Shown: positions 43,100-55,760 of the stretch, in pieces
Numbering within the stretch: position 1 is the stretch's first letter
Layout: each line of letters starts with the position of its first letter
NCBI RefSeq assembly: GCF_963678635.1
Contig: NC_087065.1
Span: 25,689,254-25,753,253, forward strand
Reading direction: 5' to 3'
Length of the DNA stretch: 64,000 nt
DNA from: Symsagittifera roscoffensis
Taxonomy: Eukaryota > Xenacoelomorpha > Acoela > Convolutidae
The notes under the pieces: generated by a model
Database searches by the model: none
What the model was told of the DNA's origin: nothing
The model's input: the letters and a program-made list of their open reading frames with translations, nothing else
Program-made: the position numbers and the translations under genes

Positions 43100-44930
43100 A
43101 TAAAGAATGTTGCGGTGTAATCGATAGATGGTCGGAAACAAGACAAAGCGATAACGACGATTCGTCGGTGTTGAACAAGACTACGTTTTTCGATAATGAC
43201 GGAAAAGAATTGAAGAAATTACTTAGCATTGGATTGCGAAAAGTAAATTTTGTACAAATAAATATACAGATAGATTCAGGTAGCGCAGTACACTTTTTTG
43301 AAAAGAAAATACTACACGAGCTTAAACTCCGCGATCTAAAATTGATAATTAATGCAGTCGACCAAGCTACGAAAGATCTTTACTGCGGCTGACCTGATCA
43401 AAATTGTGTGGCATCTCATCGTACCAATAAGATCCAACGGATGGACTTACGACAATACAGCTTTCTTCATAACCAATGACCACGAACAAAACATCCTAGG
43501 AAAAGATAATCTACCACCCGTTGGATTATAAGTCGCACAAAAACCCTTTTCACACTAAAAAAGAACAACATTGAAAGTAAGTCATTTATCAATTCCGTCG
43601 GATTATACATGAATGAATTTTTTTCTCAAAAAACTCAACCAATTATTTAACAGAGTCGGTAAAAGAAAGAAACAACTCACAAATACTCACTTTCACTACC
43701 CGCTAAAACCAACACATTTAAAAGGTCGTAAGGTTCCGCTACACTTACTTACGGCAGTAAGCAAAGAGCTTGACAGACTAACTTCCGAAGGACACATTAA
43801 AAGGCCCAAAAAGGATTACCTGCAAGAAAGATAGTATAATTAGGCTCTCCTTAGACTCAAAATTTTGAACAAACAAGTTTTCAAAAATAAATGCTAGATG
43901 CCGAATATGCATTAGCTACTAGATAACGTTGCATCACAACTTTCGGGAAAAATCCGTTGGAGAAGTTTGGTTCACAAATTAGGCCTTAAAAATGCTTACA
44001 GCCAACTTAAGAAGATTTCACGAGTAAACAGTGTAATTTCGCCATCATTAGAGGAAATATGACTGGTATATGTCAGTTTTTAACGGTTTTTTGGACATGA
44101 CGAAATACCAAATGAATTTCAAATAGTAATGGACTCCATCTTTGCAAATATTCTTTTTCTAACGTCTTCCTCGATGTCATATTAATCTCCTCCAAAGGAA
44201 GCTTTAAAGAACATAAAGAAACTGTTAAAAAGATTTTTACTATACTCGACAATAATAATATTGCGGTAAAATGGCCGAAATGCATTTAAAAAAAAAATAA
44301 AATAGCTGTGATTCAAAATGTCAAAAACAGGAGCAATCCCTCTGGAAGTTAAAACCTTTGCATTAAATTTATCAAAATCCCTCGGAATTTGAAGGAATTG
44401 CGCTCCTTTTTTGGAGCAACCAATCAATTTCTGAAATCTATATTCAATTGGTCAGACGACCATGACATATCTTTTGAAAAAATTGGGTCAGAAAGTAAAA
44501 ACCAAAAATACACACTTCGATGTCAAACTGAAGACAAGAGTAAAACCGATCGCATTGCACTTTAACACACCGGCCTCGCGCAACGCTTGAACAACTACAC
44601 GCGAAAAATTGGAGATCAATTTCCTTCGCTATCCCATTCTTGAACCACATTTAACACAAAGCTAACAGCTCGACAAACGAACTCGAAATTTTCGATGCCG
44701 TTTGGGAACACTACAAAAATTGTTTATACGGTTCGGAATTTGAAATCATAACCAACCATAAAGCCCATTTATCAGCATTATCTTGTAACAACGAAAACAA
44801 AATCTATCATAGCCGTTTAACAATATGAGTAGACAGATTTTTACCGTTTAATTTCTCGATAAAACAGCTAGCGGGTTAAGGTATGGTCTTCACAAATTTG
44901 TTCTCTAATGCTCCAATTGGAAAACCAAAC
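43100..44930 (+). pseudogene. Decayed Gypsy protease-RT-RNase H, copy D
   Basis: Plus strand. The protease at 43,168-43,392 keeps the active site in QIDSGSAVHFFEKK. The RT N-terminus is at 43,613-43,834 (LNQLFNRVGKRKK, GRKVPLHLLTAVSKELDRL). RT core and end remnants extend to about 44,420, and RNase H pieces lie at 44,540-44,880. Stops and frameshifts are frequent. It joins an R1 fragment at about 44,940. Confidence 0.75.
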
Positions 44931-44939
44931 TCTTCTACC

Positions 44940-45640
44940 CAAGTATTTTTTTCATAAAAATGATCACGTATTGGTTCTCGGAGTGGTTTTTTTTTCCAGA
45001 CAAATTTCGATTTTAAAACCAGCAATTTTCGACGAAATTTTAAAATTTCGTTCAGGTTATAATTTTTGTTAAGTTAGGGGGTATAGAAAATTCCAATTTA
45101 GCCAATTTGGGACAATAACGTGCAAGATACTTCACGTAGTTCATTAACCCTAAAATACAGTTGGAACAACCAGATACGAGCACCTTTGTTTAATTTTGTT
45201 GTTAATTTTGATTAATATATTATAATAGATTATATTAGATTATATAATAGACTATATAATAATAGTAAGTTCTTAAATGTTCTAACTAAAATTCTGTCAA
45301 ACTCTGCAACCAAACATGATTAATCTTGCAATGTTTCGCCTACCATCTTTATAAAGAGAAGAAGCTAACTTCACTTGATGTTATCTCTCTTAAAATAAAC
45401 CACTTCAGCAAAATCAGTTTTTTTTCTGCTAATTTTTTTTTGATAGAAACCAATTACGTGCTAAATTGGACCAATACGGCAGTTAGTGTGCGCCGTATAC
45501 AAATTTCTGATGAATAAGAAAAGAATTTAATAAATTATAAATTACCGAACGTAATTGTACCGTTCTCCATTTATTAACTTATAGCCTGATGTTGCGTAAA
45601 GCTCGACTAAAAAACTCATAGGAAATTAAATTGGTTCCCA
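44940..45640 (+). repeat. R1 fragment and adjoining repeat unit
   Basis: R1 motifs (GTTCTCGGAGTGG, CCAGACAAATTTCGA, AATTTGGGACAATAACG, ACAGTTGGAACAACCAG) run to about 45,180. A TATATTAGATTATATAATAG tract and an AT-rich unit follow (TCTTAAATGTTCTAACTAAA to TCATAGGAAATTAAATTGG). That second unit recurs at 46,480-46,880 and 51,580-52,000. Confidence 0.65.
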
Positions 45641-46480
45641 GTGACGGTATTTTCAATGACAAATTGAAGACAGGATCTAATCGCACCGGCCGGATCGCAC
45701 TTTTACACACCGGCCTCGCGCAACGCTTGAACAACTACACGCAAAAAATTCGAGACCAATTTCCTTCGCAATCCAATTCTTAAGCCCACACGAAGCTAAA
45801 AACTCAACGAACGAACTCGAAATTCTCCATGTCCAAAGGAAGCTTTAAAGAACATGAAGAAACTGTTAAAAAGATTTTTACTATACTCGACAATAATAAT
45901 TTTGCGGTAAAATTGCCGAAATGCGTTTTTAAAAAAAATCAAATAGCTGTGATTCAAAATGTCAAAAACAGGAGCAATCCCTCTGGAAGTTAAAACCTTA
46001 GCATTAAATTTATCAAAATACCTCGGAATTTGAAGAAATTGCGCTCCTTTTTTGCAGCAACCAAACAATTTCTGAAATCGATATTCACTTGTTCAGACGA
46101 CCATGACATATCTTTTGAAAAAATTGGATCAGAAAGTAGAAACCAAAAATACACACTTCAATGTCAAACTGAAAACAAAATTAAAACCGGTCGCATCACA
46201 CTAAAGTAAAAATTACACTGTTTACATCAGAAATTAAAAACCAAAAATACACTTTTCGATGTCAAACTGAAGACAAGAGTAAAACCGATCGCATTGCACT
46301 TTTACACACCGGCCTCGCGCAATGCTTGAACAACTACACGCAAAAAATTGGAGATCAATTTCCTTCGCTATCCCATTCTTGAACCACATTTAACACAAAG
46401 CTAACAGCTCGACAAACGAACTCGAAATTTTCCATGCCGTTTGGGAACACTACAAAAATAGGGAACACTACAAATTATAT
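45641..46480 (+). pseudogene. Decayed Gypsy RT/RNase H fragment, copy F
   Basis: Plus strand. An RNase H edge (45,650-45,830) is joined abruptly to an RT C-terminal segment (45,840-46,150) and then another RNase H piece (46,190-46,460). Two partial copies are spliced together. All frames are broken. Confidence 0.6.
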
Positions 46481-46899
46481 TAGATTATATAATAGATTAT
46501 ATAATCATAGTAAGTTCTTAAATGTTCTAACTAAAGTTCTGTCAAACTCTGCAACCAAACATGATTTATCTTGCAATGTTTTGACTACCATCTTTATAAA
46601 GAGAAGAAGCTAAGTTCACTTGATGTTATCTCTCTTAAAATAAACCACTTCAGCAAAATCAGTTTTTTTCTGCTAATTTTTTTTTTGATAGAAACCAATA
46701 ACGCGCTAAATCGGACCAATACGGCAGTTAGTTTGCGCCGTATACAAATTTCTGATGAATAAGAAAAGAATTTAATAAATTATAAATTGCCGAACGTAAT
46801 TGTACCGTTCTCCATTTTTTAACTTATAGCCTGACGTTGCGTAAAGCTCGACTAAAAAACTCATAGGAAATTAAATTGGTTTCCAGTGACGGTATTTTC
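46481..46899 (+). repeat. Second copy of the AT-rich unit
   Basis: Near-identical to 45,230-45,640 and to 51,590-52,010, including ATAATCATAGTAAGTTCTTA and TGCGCCGTATACAAATTTC. It marks the boundary of the large tandem duplication. Confidence 0.7.
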
Positions 46900-47870
46900 A
46901 ATGACAAATTGAAGACAGGAGTTAATCGCACCGGTCGCATCGCACTTTTACACACCGGCCTCGCGCAACGCTAGAACAACTACACGCAAAAAATTGGAGA
47001 TCAATTTCCTTCGCAATCCAATTCTTAAGCCCACACGAAGCTAAAAACTCAACGAACGAACTCGAAATTCTCCATGTCGCTTGGGGACAATACAAAAAAT
47101 ACTTAATTGGTTCGGAATTTGAAATCATAACTAGCCATAAAGCCCTTTTATCAGCATTATCTTGTTACAATGAAAATAAAATCTTTCATAGCCGCTTAAC
47201 AAGATGGGTAAACAGATTTTTACTGCTTAATTTCTCGATAAAACAGCAAGCGGGTTAAGATATGGTCTTCACAAATTTGTATTCAAATTTTTCAAATGGA
47301 AAACCAATTGCTCCATCAAATTATGATGGAGAGTTTGTTGTAGCAACGTTTAGTAAAATCAATTCAACCATAAATCCAAATTCAATCATAAATCCGTCGG
47401 ATGTTCAGTTATTAGACAACTTAAAGCCTTACTCAAACTTGATTGAACAACTTGCGGAAAATCCAATGACTTTAAAAAAATTAAATTAAATTTTAGCATC
47501 AATTTTAAACTTAGCTAGATCCAGATTCAAAATTTGCAATTTAAATCATTTCTGGTCCAAATTTTGTACCTCTATTTGAATTAATGTAAATGTAAATAGT
47601 GGAAGTTTAATTACTGCCTCATCGTCCGGTATTGTTGCAAAAATTACTTGGAAGAATATGTATTCAGATCAGTCATCACTAGTAAAAAACATACCGAGAA
47701 TCTCTAAAATTGGCAGAAAAACAATTGGATTTGAAGAACTTCTTTAATATTAATAAGATCGCTTGGCTTACAGAAGAAGATAGTATTTAATCTCCCATGG
47801 TTAGAGCTCTAGAGGAGTATGGGGAGAATAAAACCACTAAATTGGTCAGTTATTTTAACCATTTTTCAAA
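46900..47870 (+). pseudogene. Decayed Gypsy RNase H-linker, copy H
   Basis: Plus strand, closely similar to 41,080-42,070. RNase H lies at about 46,920-47,250 and the linker at 47,262-47,489 (GKPIAPSNYDGEFVVATFSK), then KNKTTKLVSYF-like sequence near 47,830. Orientation flips at about 47,870. Confidence 0.7.
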
Positions 47871-49370
47871 AGATTGTCCTAGTATTTTCTTCTCCTCTCT
47901 CATCCGACGCCCAATTTTTTGCCCTGTTTCTTGACATAATTGATTTTCCGTTGTCTAAAAAATTACTACTTTTTAAGTTGATCGAATTTTTCCATAGAGT
48001 TTTTGGTAATCTGTTGAAATGTTTTTCAATTGGAATGCAATTGATTGTTTTGTGCTCCGTAGGTTCCACATGATTTTGGAGACTGAGTCGTAAAAGTAGG
48101 TTTTGGAAGATCCAAAGACGTTGTTTGTAACTTTGATTAGAAAGTAAGAACGAGTTTTTCCACTAATCCAGTGGAAGGGTGGTCAGCAGCTGTACCATAT
48201 ATGAAATTTGTTTTTTGTGAATCACAGAATAATTTAAAAACTGCTTCGGTAAAACACGACGGGTGGTCGATTCGAATTGAGATTGAGATTCCATGAAGAT
48301 GAACAAAATCGGTAAGAAATTCAAGTACTGTTTTGAATGAAGTGCGTCAAGTACTTTTTGCCGAATGGAATTTGGAGAATCTTTCTATACAAAGTAGGAT
48401 ATATTTAGAATGGCGACACAAAGAATGTAATGGACCTGCAAAATCTAAATAAATTTCTTCATTTGCAAATTTGAGATCAGGAAGGTGATTATAATGTTTT
48501 TCAGGAGTTGATTGTATAAGTTTTTTTACCTGCTTTTATACAATCCGTGCAATTTTTTGGTTGAAGTAAATCATTCTGTTACTAAGTGGCCACCAGATGT
48601 ATATCGAAAAAAATATCCTTCCGAATTGTCCAAGATGGGTTTCATGAAGAAGTTTCATGGCGGCTGTTCTCAGGATAAATGGTAAACATAATCCGTTAGC
48701 GGTATGTAAATCTTTCTAAAAAATGGTTAAAAAAACTGACCATTTTAGTGGTTTTATTCTCTCCATACTCCTCTAGAGCTCTAACCATGGGAGATTAAAT
48801 ACTATCTTCTTCTGTAAGACAAGCGATCTTTTTACTATTAAAGAAATTCTTCAAACCCAATTTTTTTTTGCAATTTTAGTGACTCTTGGTTTGTTTTTAC
48901 TAGTGATGACTGATCTGAGTACATACTCTTCCTGGTAAAAATTGCAACAATACCGGATGATGAGGGAGTAAATATAATTCCATTTTTTACATTTAGTTTA
49001 TTTAGTATATAAGATTCCCTGGGAGATTTAAGAAGATTCGAATGTAAAGATAACAAATATTTTTAAAAAGTTTGAGATGGGAATCTTAGAACAATAATTT
49101 TTAGAATAAACCAAGGGAAAACAATAAGAGGTACAAAATTTGGACCGGAAACGATTAAAATTGCAAAATTTGTTTCTGGATCTAGCTACGCTTAGAATTG
49201 ATGCCAAAATTTAAAATAATTTTATTTACGTCACGCAAGTTGTTCAATCAAGTTTGAGTAAGGCTTTAAGTTGTCTAAAAACTAAACATCCGACGGATTT
49301 ATGATTGAATTTGGATTTATGGTTGACTTGATTTTACTAAACGTTGCTACAACGAGCTCTCCATCATAGT
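47871..49370 (-). pseudogene. Decayed Gypsy integrase, best-preserved copy
   Basis: Minus strand. At about 48,550-48,710 the zinc domain survives as LLHETHLGQ followed, in a shifted frame, by CTDC. At about 48,380-48,480 a first catalytic region (DFAGP-like) can be read. At 48,170-48,300 the core has RIDHPSCF and STGLVEK. All three acidic residues are thus traceable, across frame changes. The upstream linker occupies 48,720-49,370 and is the inverse of 47,578-47,875. Confidence 0.7.
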
Positions 49371-49379
49371 TTGATGGAG

Positions 49380-51260
49380 AAATGAAGAATGTTGCTGTGT
49401 ATTTGATGCATGGTCGGAAACAAGACAAAGCGATAACGACGATTCGTCGGTGTTGAACAATACTACGTTTTTCGATAACGACGGAAAAGAATTGAAGAAA
49501 TTACTTAACATTGGATTGAGAAAGGAAAAATTTGTACAAATAAATATAAAGATAGATTCAGGTAGCGCAGTACACTTTTTTGAAAAGAAAGTACTATTCG
49601 AGCTTAAACTCCGCGATCTAAAATTGAAAATTAATGCAGTCGACCAAGCTACGAAAGACCTTTACTGCGGCATACCCGATCAAAATTGTGTGGCATCTCA
49701 TCGTACCAATAAGATCCAACGGATGGACTTACGACAATACAGCTTTCTTCATAACCAATGACCACGAACAAAACATCCTAGGAAAAGACAATCTACCACC
49801 CGTTGGATTATAAGTCGAACAAAAACCCTTTTCACACTAAAAAAGAACAACATTGAAAGTAAGTCATTTATAAATTCCGTCGGATTATACATGAATGGAT
49901 TTTTTTCTCAAAAAACTCAACCAATTATTTAACAGAGTCGGTAAAAGAAAGAAACAACTCACGAATACTCACCTTCACTACCCGCTAAAACCAACACATT
50001 TAAAAAGTCGTAATGTTCCGCTCTAATTACTTCCGGCAGTAAGCAAAGAGCTTGACAGACTAACTTCCGAAGGACACATTAAAAAGCCCAAAAAGGATTA
50101 CCTGCAAGAAAGATAAAATAATTAGGCTCTCCTTAGACTCAAAATTTTGAACAAACAAGTTTTCAAAAATAAATGCTAGATGCCGAATATGCATTAGCTA
50201 CTAGATAACGTTGCATCACAACTTACGGGAAAAATCCGTTGGAGAAGTTTGGTTCACAAATTAGACCTTAAAAATGCTTACAGCCAACTTAAGAAGATTT
50301 CACGAGTAAACAGTGTAATTTCAGCATCATTAGAGGAAATATGACTGGTATATGTCAGTTTTTAACGGTTTTTTGGACTTGACGAAATACCAAATAAATT
50401 TCAAATAGTAATGGACTCCATCTTTGCAAATATTCTTTTTCTAACGTCTTCCTCGAGGAAGCTTTAAAGAACATAAAGAAACTGTTAAAAAGATTTTTAC
50501 TATACTCGACAATAATAATTTTGCGGTAAAATGGCCGAAATGCATTTTTAAAAAAAATCAAATAACTGTGATTCAAATTGTCAAAAACAGGAGCAATCCC
50601 TCTGGAAGTTAAAACCTTAGCATTAAATTTATCAAAATCCCTCGGAATTTGAAGCAATTGCGCTCCTTTTTTGGAGCAACCAATCAATTTCTGAAATCGA
50701 TATTCACTTGGTCAGACGACCATGACATATCTTTTGAAAAAATTGGATCAGAAAGTAAAAACCAAAAATACACACTTCGATGTCAAACTGAAAACAAAAT
50801 GAAAACCGGTCGAATCACACTAAAGTAAAAATTACACTGTTTACATCAGAAATTAAAAAACAAAAATACACTTTTCGATGTCAAACTGAAGACAAGAGTA
50901 AAACCGATCGCATTGCACTTTTACACACCGGCCTCGCGCAACGCTTGAACAACTACACGCAAAAAATTGGAGATCAATTTCCTTCGCCATCCCATTCTTG
51001 AACCACATTTAATACAAAGCTAACAGCTCGACAAACGAGCTCGAAATTTTCGATGCCGTTTGGGAACACTACAAAAAAAAATTGTTTATACGGTTCGGAA
51101 TTTGAAATCATAACCAACCATAAAGCCCGTTTATCAGCATTATCTTGTAACAACGAAAACAAAATCTATCATAGCCGTTTAACAATATGAGTAGACAGAT
51201 TTTTACCGTTTAATTTCTCGATAAAACAGCTAGCGGGTTAAGGTATGGTCTTCACAAATT
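49380..51260 (+). pseudogene. Decayed Gypsy protease-RT-RNase H, copy J
   Basis: Plus strand, a near duplicate of 43,100-44,930. The protease at 49,450-49,680 has KIDSGSAVHFFEKK. RT pieces lie at 49,900-50,700 and RNase H pieces at 50,900-51,240. A small deletion near 50,455 distinguishes it from copy D. Confidence 0.75.
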
Positions 51261-51299
51261 TGTTCTCTAATTCTTCAATTGGAAAACCAAACTCTTCTA

Positions 51300-52020
51300 C
51301 CCAAGTATTTTTTTCATGAAAATGATCACGTATTTGTTATCGGAGTGGTTTTTTTTTCCAGACAAATTTCGATTTTAAAACTAGCAATTTTCGACGAATT
51401 TTTAAAATTTCGTTCAGGTTATCATTTTTGTTAAGTTAGGGGGGTTTAGAAATTTCCAATTTGGCCAATTTGGGACAGTTAACGTGCAAGATACTTCACG
51501 TACCTCATAAATCCTAAAATACAGTTGGAACAACCAGATACGAGCACCTTTGTTTAATTTTGTTGTTATTTTTGATTAATATATAATAATAGATTATATT
51601 AGATTATATAATAGATTATATAATAATAGTAAGTTCTTAAATGTTCTAACTAAAGTTCTGTCAAACTCTGCAACCAAACATGATTTATCTTGCAATGTTT
51701 TGACTATCATCTTTATAAAGAGAAGAAACTAAGTTCACTTGATGTTATCTCTCTTAAAATAAACCACTTCAGCAAAATCAGTTTTTTTTCTGCTAACTTT
51801 TTTTTTGATAGAAACCAATTACGTGCTAAATCGGACCAATACGGCAGTTATTGTGCGCCGTATACAAATTCCTGATGAATATGAAAAGAATTTAATAAAT
51901 TATAAATTGCCGAACGTAATTGTACCGTTCTCCATTTATTAACTTATAGCCTGACGTTGCGTAAAGCTCGACTAAAAAACTCATAGGAAATTAAATTGGT
52001 TTCCAGTGACGGTATTTTCA
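51300..52020 (+). repeat. R1 fragment and AT-rich unit, third copy
   Basis: Matches 44,940-45,640 in order and content. It forms the end of the tandem duplication. Confidence 0.7.
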
Positions 52021-53034
52021 ATTTTTGTGACAAATGTTGAGAAAAACAAATGAAACGAGCAAACTTCATTCAGCTTAGCTGTATGCTTTGTCATCGTCAG
52101 CTGCTAAGAACTCTTTGTTGTTACCAGTATTTGTTCAAGAAACTGGGAAAAACAGCAGCTCCCTCAGATGAAAAAAGTAATAATTTTTACTGGCAGAGGC
52201 GGTTTTTTTTGTAGAAATGGAGTTAATTTGGTTTTAAAATGTCTTTGAACCAGTAAATTTTTGATTAATAGCAGACATTCCAATATGAGAGCAGAGCAAA
52301 GTCTGAGATAAAGCAAACGATTGTAGCTTGGTTACATCAGAAAGAAAAACTCAATATCGCTTGTTTTTGATGGTGTACAGGTGTAGACAATGGTTTGACC
52401 TCTTATAACAAAAATGAAACTGTACACAAGTAGTAAACAAAGATAGCCGCTTGCTGTGTGAGTAGCACAGAATGTTCCGACTGTATTCTTTAAAAAATAC
52501 ATATTCTTTCTATAAATAATTTTTTTTTAAATACGTTTTTTCATTTTTCGTTCCAATTAGTGCCGTTTTTAGGCGTGGCGCAATAAAAGGATTTGAAGAA
52601 AGCTTTGAACTTTGGAATATTCGACAATAGAACAGGTAAATTGGGCCTTAATTTTGTCAAAAAAAAAGGAAAAATTAAAGGTATATTTTCTAACTTTTTT
52701 TCGGCTCATCAATTTTGAGAAAAGTGGGATATAATTGATCTCCAACTTAAGGAGTAAATAGTTAGAAAAAAAACACCTTGCACCAGAAAAGTTTTCTTTC
52801 CCACTCTTCTAGGGATAAATTAAGGTACAATGTTTCAATAATGACTGATATGATGCAATTCTAAAGCCGTAATAACATTTATGACAATTTAGACCAAAAA
52901 ACGTTAGATTATAGTTCCTTACTACCAAACTACTGTGGAAAAAAAAATTTAACAAATAGTAAAAAGTTAAACAGGGAAGAATCTAAGATTTTCTCAAAGA
53001 AGATGGTCTGGGTTTTTAAAAAAAAAATTAAGTT
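52021..53034. other. Non-coding intron sequence
   Basis: No gene. A reverse R1 fragment lies at about 52,390-52,490 (AGCACAGAATGTTCCGACTG). Confidence 0.5.
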
Positions 53035-53491
53035 CTAAGGAATTTTCTCGAAGGCGGAGGGGAGGGGAGGGTGGGGGAAAGGGCGCGGACGCTTTCTCCC
53101 TACCCCTCAAAGGGAGACCCCAAATGGTATCCCCTTTGTACTATTTTGAGATATGCATGTTTGGTGACGGACCCCAAAAATTTTCTAAAGGCGCATTCGG
53201 CGCCAAAATATACTAATTTTTTTCTTTTGGGGGGGGGGGGGGGGGGGGGTTTGATCGCGCGCCGAAAAAAAAAAACGATTTTTTGGTGAACATTTTCCAA
53301 AAATGTGACAAAAAACGCCTTTTTTGGCCAGTTTTTTCAAAAAAAATTGGTCAAAACAACGAGCTTTAGTGCTTTGGGAGAGCTCGGAAAATCAATTTGG
53401 TTGACCTAAAAATAAGATCGACAAACTTTTTGAAACTTTTTTGAATATCTGCCCCCCCCCCCCCATCGAGAAAGTCCTAGATCCGCCCATG
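53035..53491. mobile_element. hAT-like MITE, left end eroded
   Basis: The right end on the minus strand is CATGGGCGGATCTAGGACTT followed by TCTCGATGGGG. The left end retains only TAAGGAATTTTCTCGAAGG. The interior has GAGATATGCATGTTTGG, TTTCTAAAGGCGCATTCGGCGCC and a 20+ base G-tract (about 53,229-53,250). No transposase frame is present. Confidence 0.65.
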
Positions 53492-55374
53492 ATGACTTAA
53501 GCATTTTATACACTCTGAAATGGACATTCAATCTACCAATCAAGACTTCAATTAAATATTCAAATTGACTCAGATTATTGAAGCCACACCAAGCGTTAAC
53601 CTGCGTTTATCAAGGAAGAAGACAAAGCTTGACTCAATGTTGCCCGCGAAGTTACTTTAAAATCCTTTTTAATTATTTGTTTCAGCTCCGAAATTAGAAA
53701 ATTAATGTTACTGCAAATGCAATTTCAAAAAATGAAATTAATAACGATCAGAAGAGTCTGCGATTTGTTTCTCATGACCACGGAAACGCGTAAAAATCTA
53801 TCAAATGTTTTTTTTTCACTAATAAGTTTCGGTGTTTTAAAGATTGCATTTCAGTCTTATGTCAATCTTGACACTTTTGAGTTATATGTATATAAAATTT
53901 AAAGCTTTTTTTCAAAAATAAAAATGTCCGGAATTTAAGAGGGGATACAGAGGACGGGGTAAAGAACTGAATCAGCAAAAATTTCAAAAGCTGGATATTG
54001 CTCCAATAAAAGACTGAGTTGCATTTTTTAAGAGAAAACGGAAATGAGCTCTGAAACTACAAAAACTCTCTGGGGTTCGAACCAAATTCTAAATGATTGT
54101 TTCTGAATGGCTGCCAATGTTATTAGAAGTGCTTGATTAATAAACACCAATCAGCAACGAATGAGCTTTAATTAGGCGTATATATTTGATGCTGCTCAAA
54201 AATAATGCAGAGACACCGTAACACAACTCTACTCAACTTCGCTCGTAAGAAAAATTCCGCTAGCTCCAATTTTGTTTTAAAAAATGGAAATATCTGAAAT
54301 AATTTGTATTATGTAAGCATCTATATCGAATGCTCAATGTCACCACGACCACGATCTGCGTTTGTTAACGTGGCTGGGCGACATTTCCAAAGATAGACAA
54401 GGATAGCCGGTTACTGTGCAAATAGCAGAGAATGTTCCGACCATAAAAATAGTCTTAAAAAATAGTTTTTTCTCAAATTGGTGTCGCTGTTTCGTTGTCG
54501 TGATATAAAAGGTATTCAAGAAAAGTTGATGATCATTGAAGCAACGAAAATGACTAGAAAACGAAAAAAAATTTTTTTTAAAGTTCAAAAATTTGTGCAA
54601 TTGTTTTTGCAGTTTTTCGGGTTTTTGAAGTTTTTGATTCCAAAAAAGCGCTAAAATACTCAAAAAATTAACTTGATTTAAATAAGATTATTTTATGCCT
54701 GCTCCCTAGTTTCGTCGCTCAAAATGAGACGAAAAACTAAAAATTTCAAACGGGTTTATCTGGACACTGACGACGGTAAAAAACAATAAAAGAAAACGTT
54801 ATACTGCCAAATTGAAAAATAGAGAAAATTTAAAAAGATAAAATATTATGTGAAAAGTAGATCTTTGTGAAAAATAAAAAGTTGCTAAACAGATATTGAG
54901 ATTGACCTATGCAAAATTCCAATTTAATCGATGATACTCGATTATAATGGAAAACATTGATATAAAAAAACATTGGGGTTGAAATTCATTTTAAATCAAT
55001 ATTAATCGATAATTTTTGAAATTTATTGAGACTGACAATAAAAAGCCAATATAATCGATTTTATCTATGAAACTTTAGTGCTGGTTAAGTTGTAGCTGAG
55101 TTATTTTTTCTCGAAGTGAACCTCAAAAGAAAGCCTGGCTATGAGCTTATGTTTTCTAATGAACAGTTTTAAGTCCAAAAAAAATCAAATTTTGTAAGGT
55201 TCTAGGGGTTATTTTGGAATCCAGAATTTGATGCTGACGCGTCTGAAATACATCACACATTAATGCCTTAAAAACAAAACTTTCTCTATTTTTTACAGAT
55301 AGAATTTTTAAATTTTTTCTCACATTGTAAAAGCCATGTTAAAAGCCATTAAAAACAAGCTATTATAAGCAAGC
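53492..55374. other. Intronic DNA with repeat relics
   Basis: No gene. A reverse R1 fragment lies at about 54,400-54,450 (AGCAGAGAATGTTCCGACC). A partial K1 motif (TTTCGTCGCTCAAAATGAGACG) lies near 54,710. A decayed relative of the 20.3-kb palindrome lies at about 54,920-55,070 (CGATTATAATGGAAAACATTG, CCAATATAATCGATTTTA). Confidence 0.5.
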
Positions 55375-55635
55375 TCCCTGGTTTTTGTCGCTCGAAATTA
55401 GACGAAACATCAAAAATTTCAAACCGGTTTATCGCGACATTGAAAAAATTTCTTTCACAATTGTAAAATTTTGTTCAAATCACGACCGCTGTAAGTGCTT
55501 CAATGTGACATATCACTCAACCCAGTCCGATGATGATTTATGCTATTTGATTTTGCGTGGAAAACAAAAAGAAACCAAAAGAAAAAACTGAAACACATCC
55601 GAATACAAAGTTCCTCCCCATTTTCATTGGTCGGA
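55375..55635 (+). repeat. Repeat K1, copy near Kv exon 1
   Basis: Similar to 34,660-35,020 over CCAGTCCGATGATGAT, GATTTTGCGTGGAAAACAAAAAG and CCGAATACAAAGTTCCTCCCC. It lies about 110 bases beyond the donor of Kv exon 1, just as the other copy lies just beyond exon 2. Confidence 0.65.
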
Positions 55636-55760
55636 ACAAGAAATGTATGAAGTTTTTATCAGAGACATAACAGAAGGTCTCCACTATAAGTTGAACAGCA
55701 TGTATGTTTATTCTTTCATCGAGGCGGAATGCTCTTAAAAAACTACAAAAAAATACTTGC

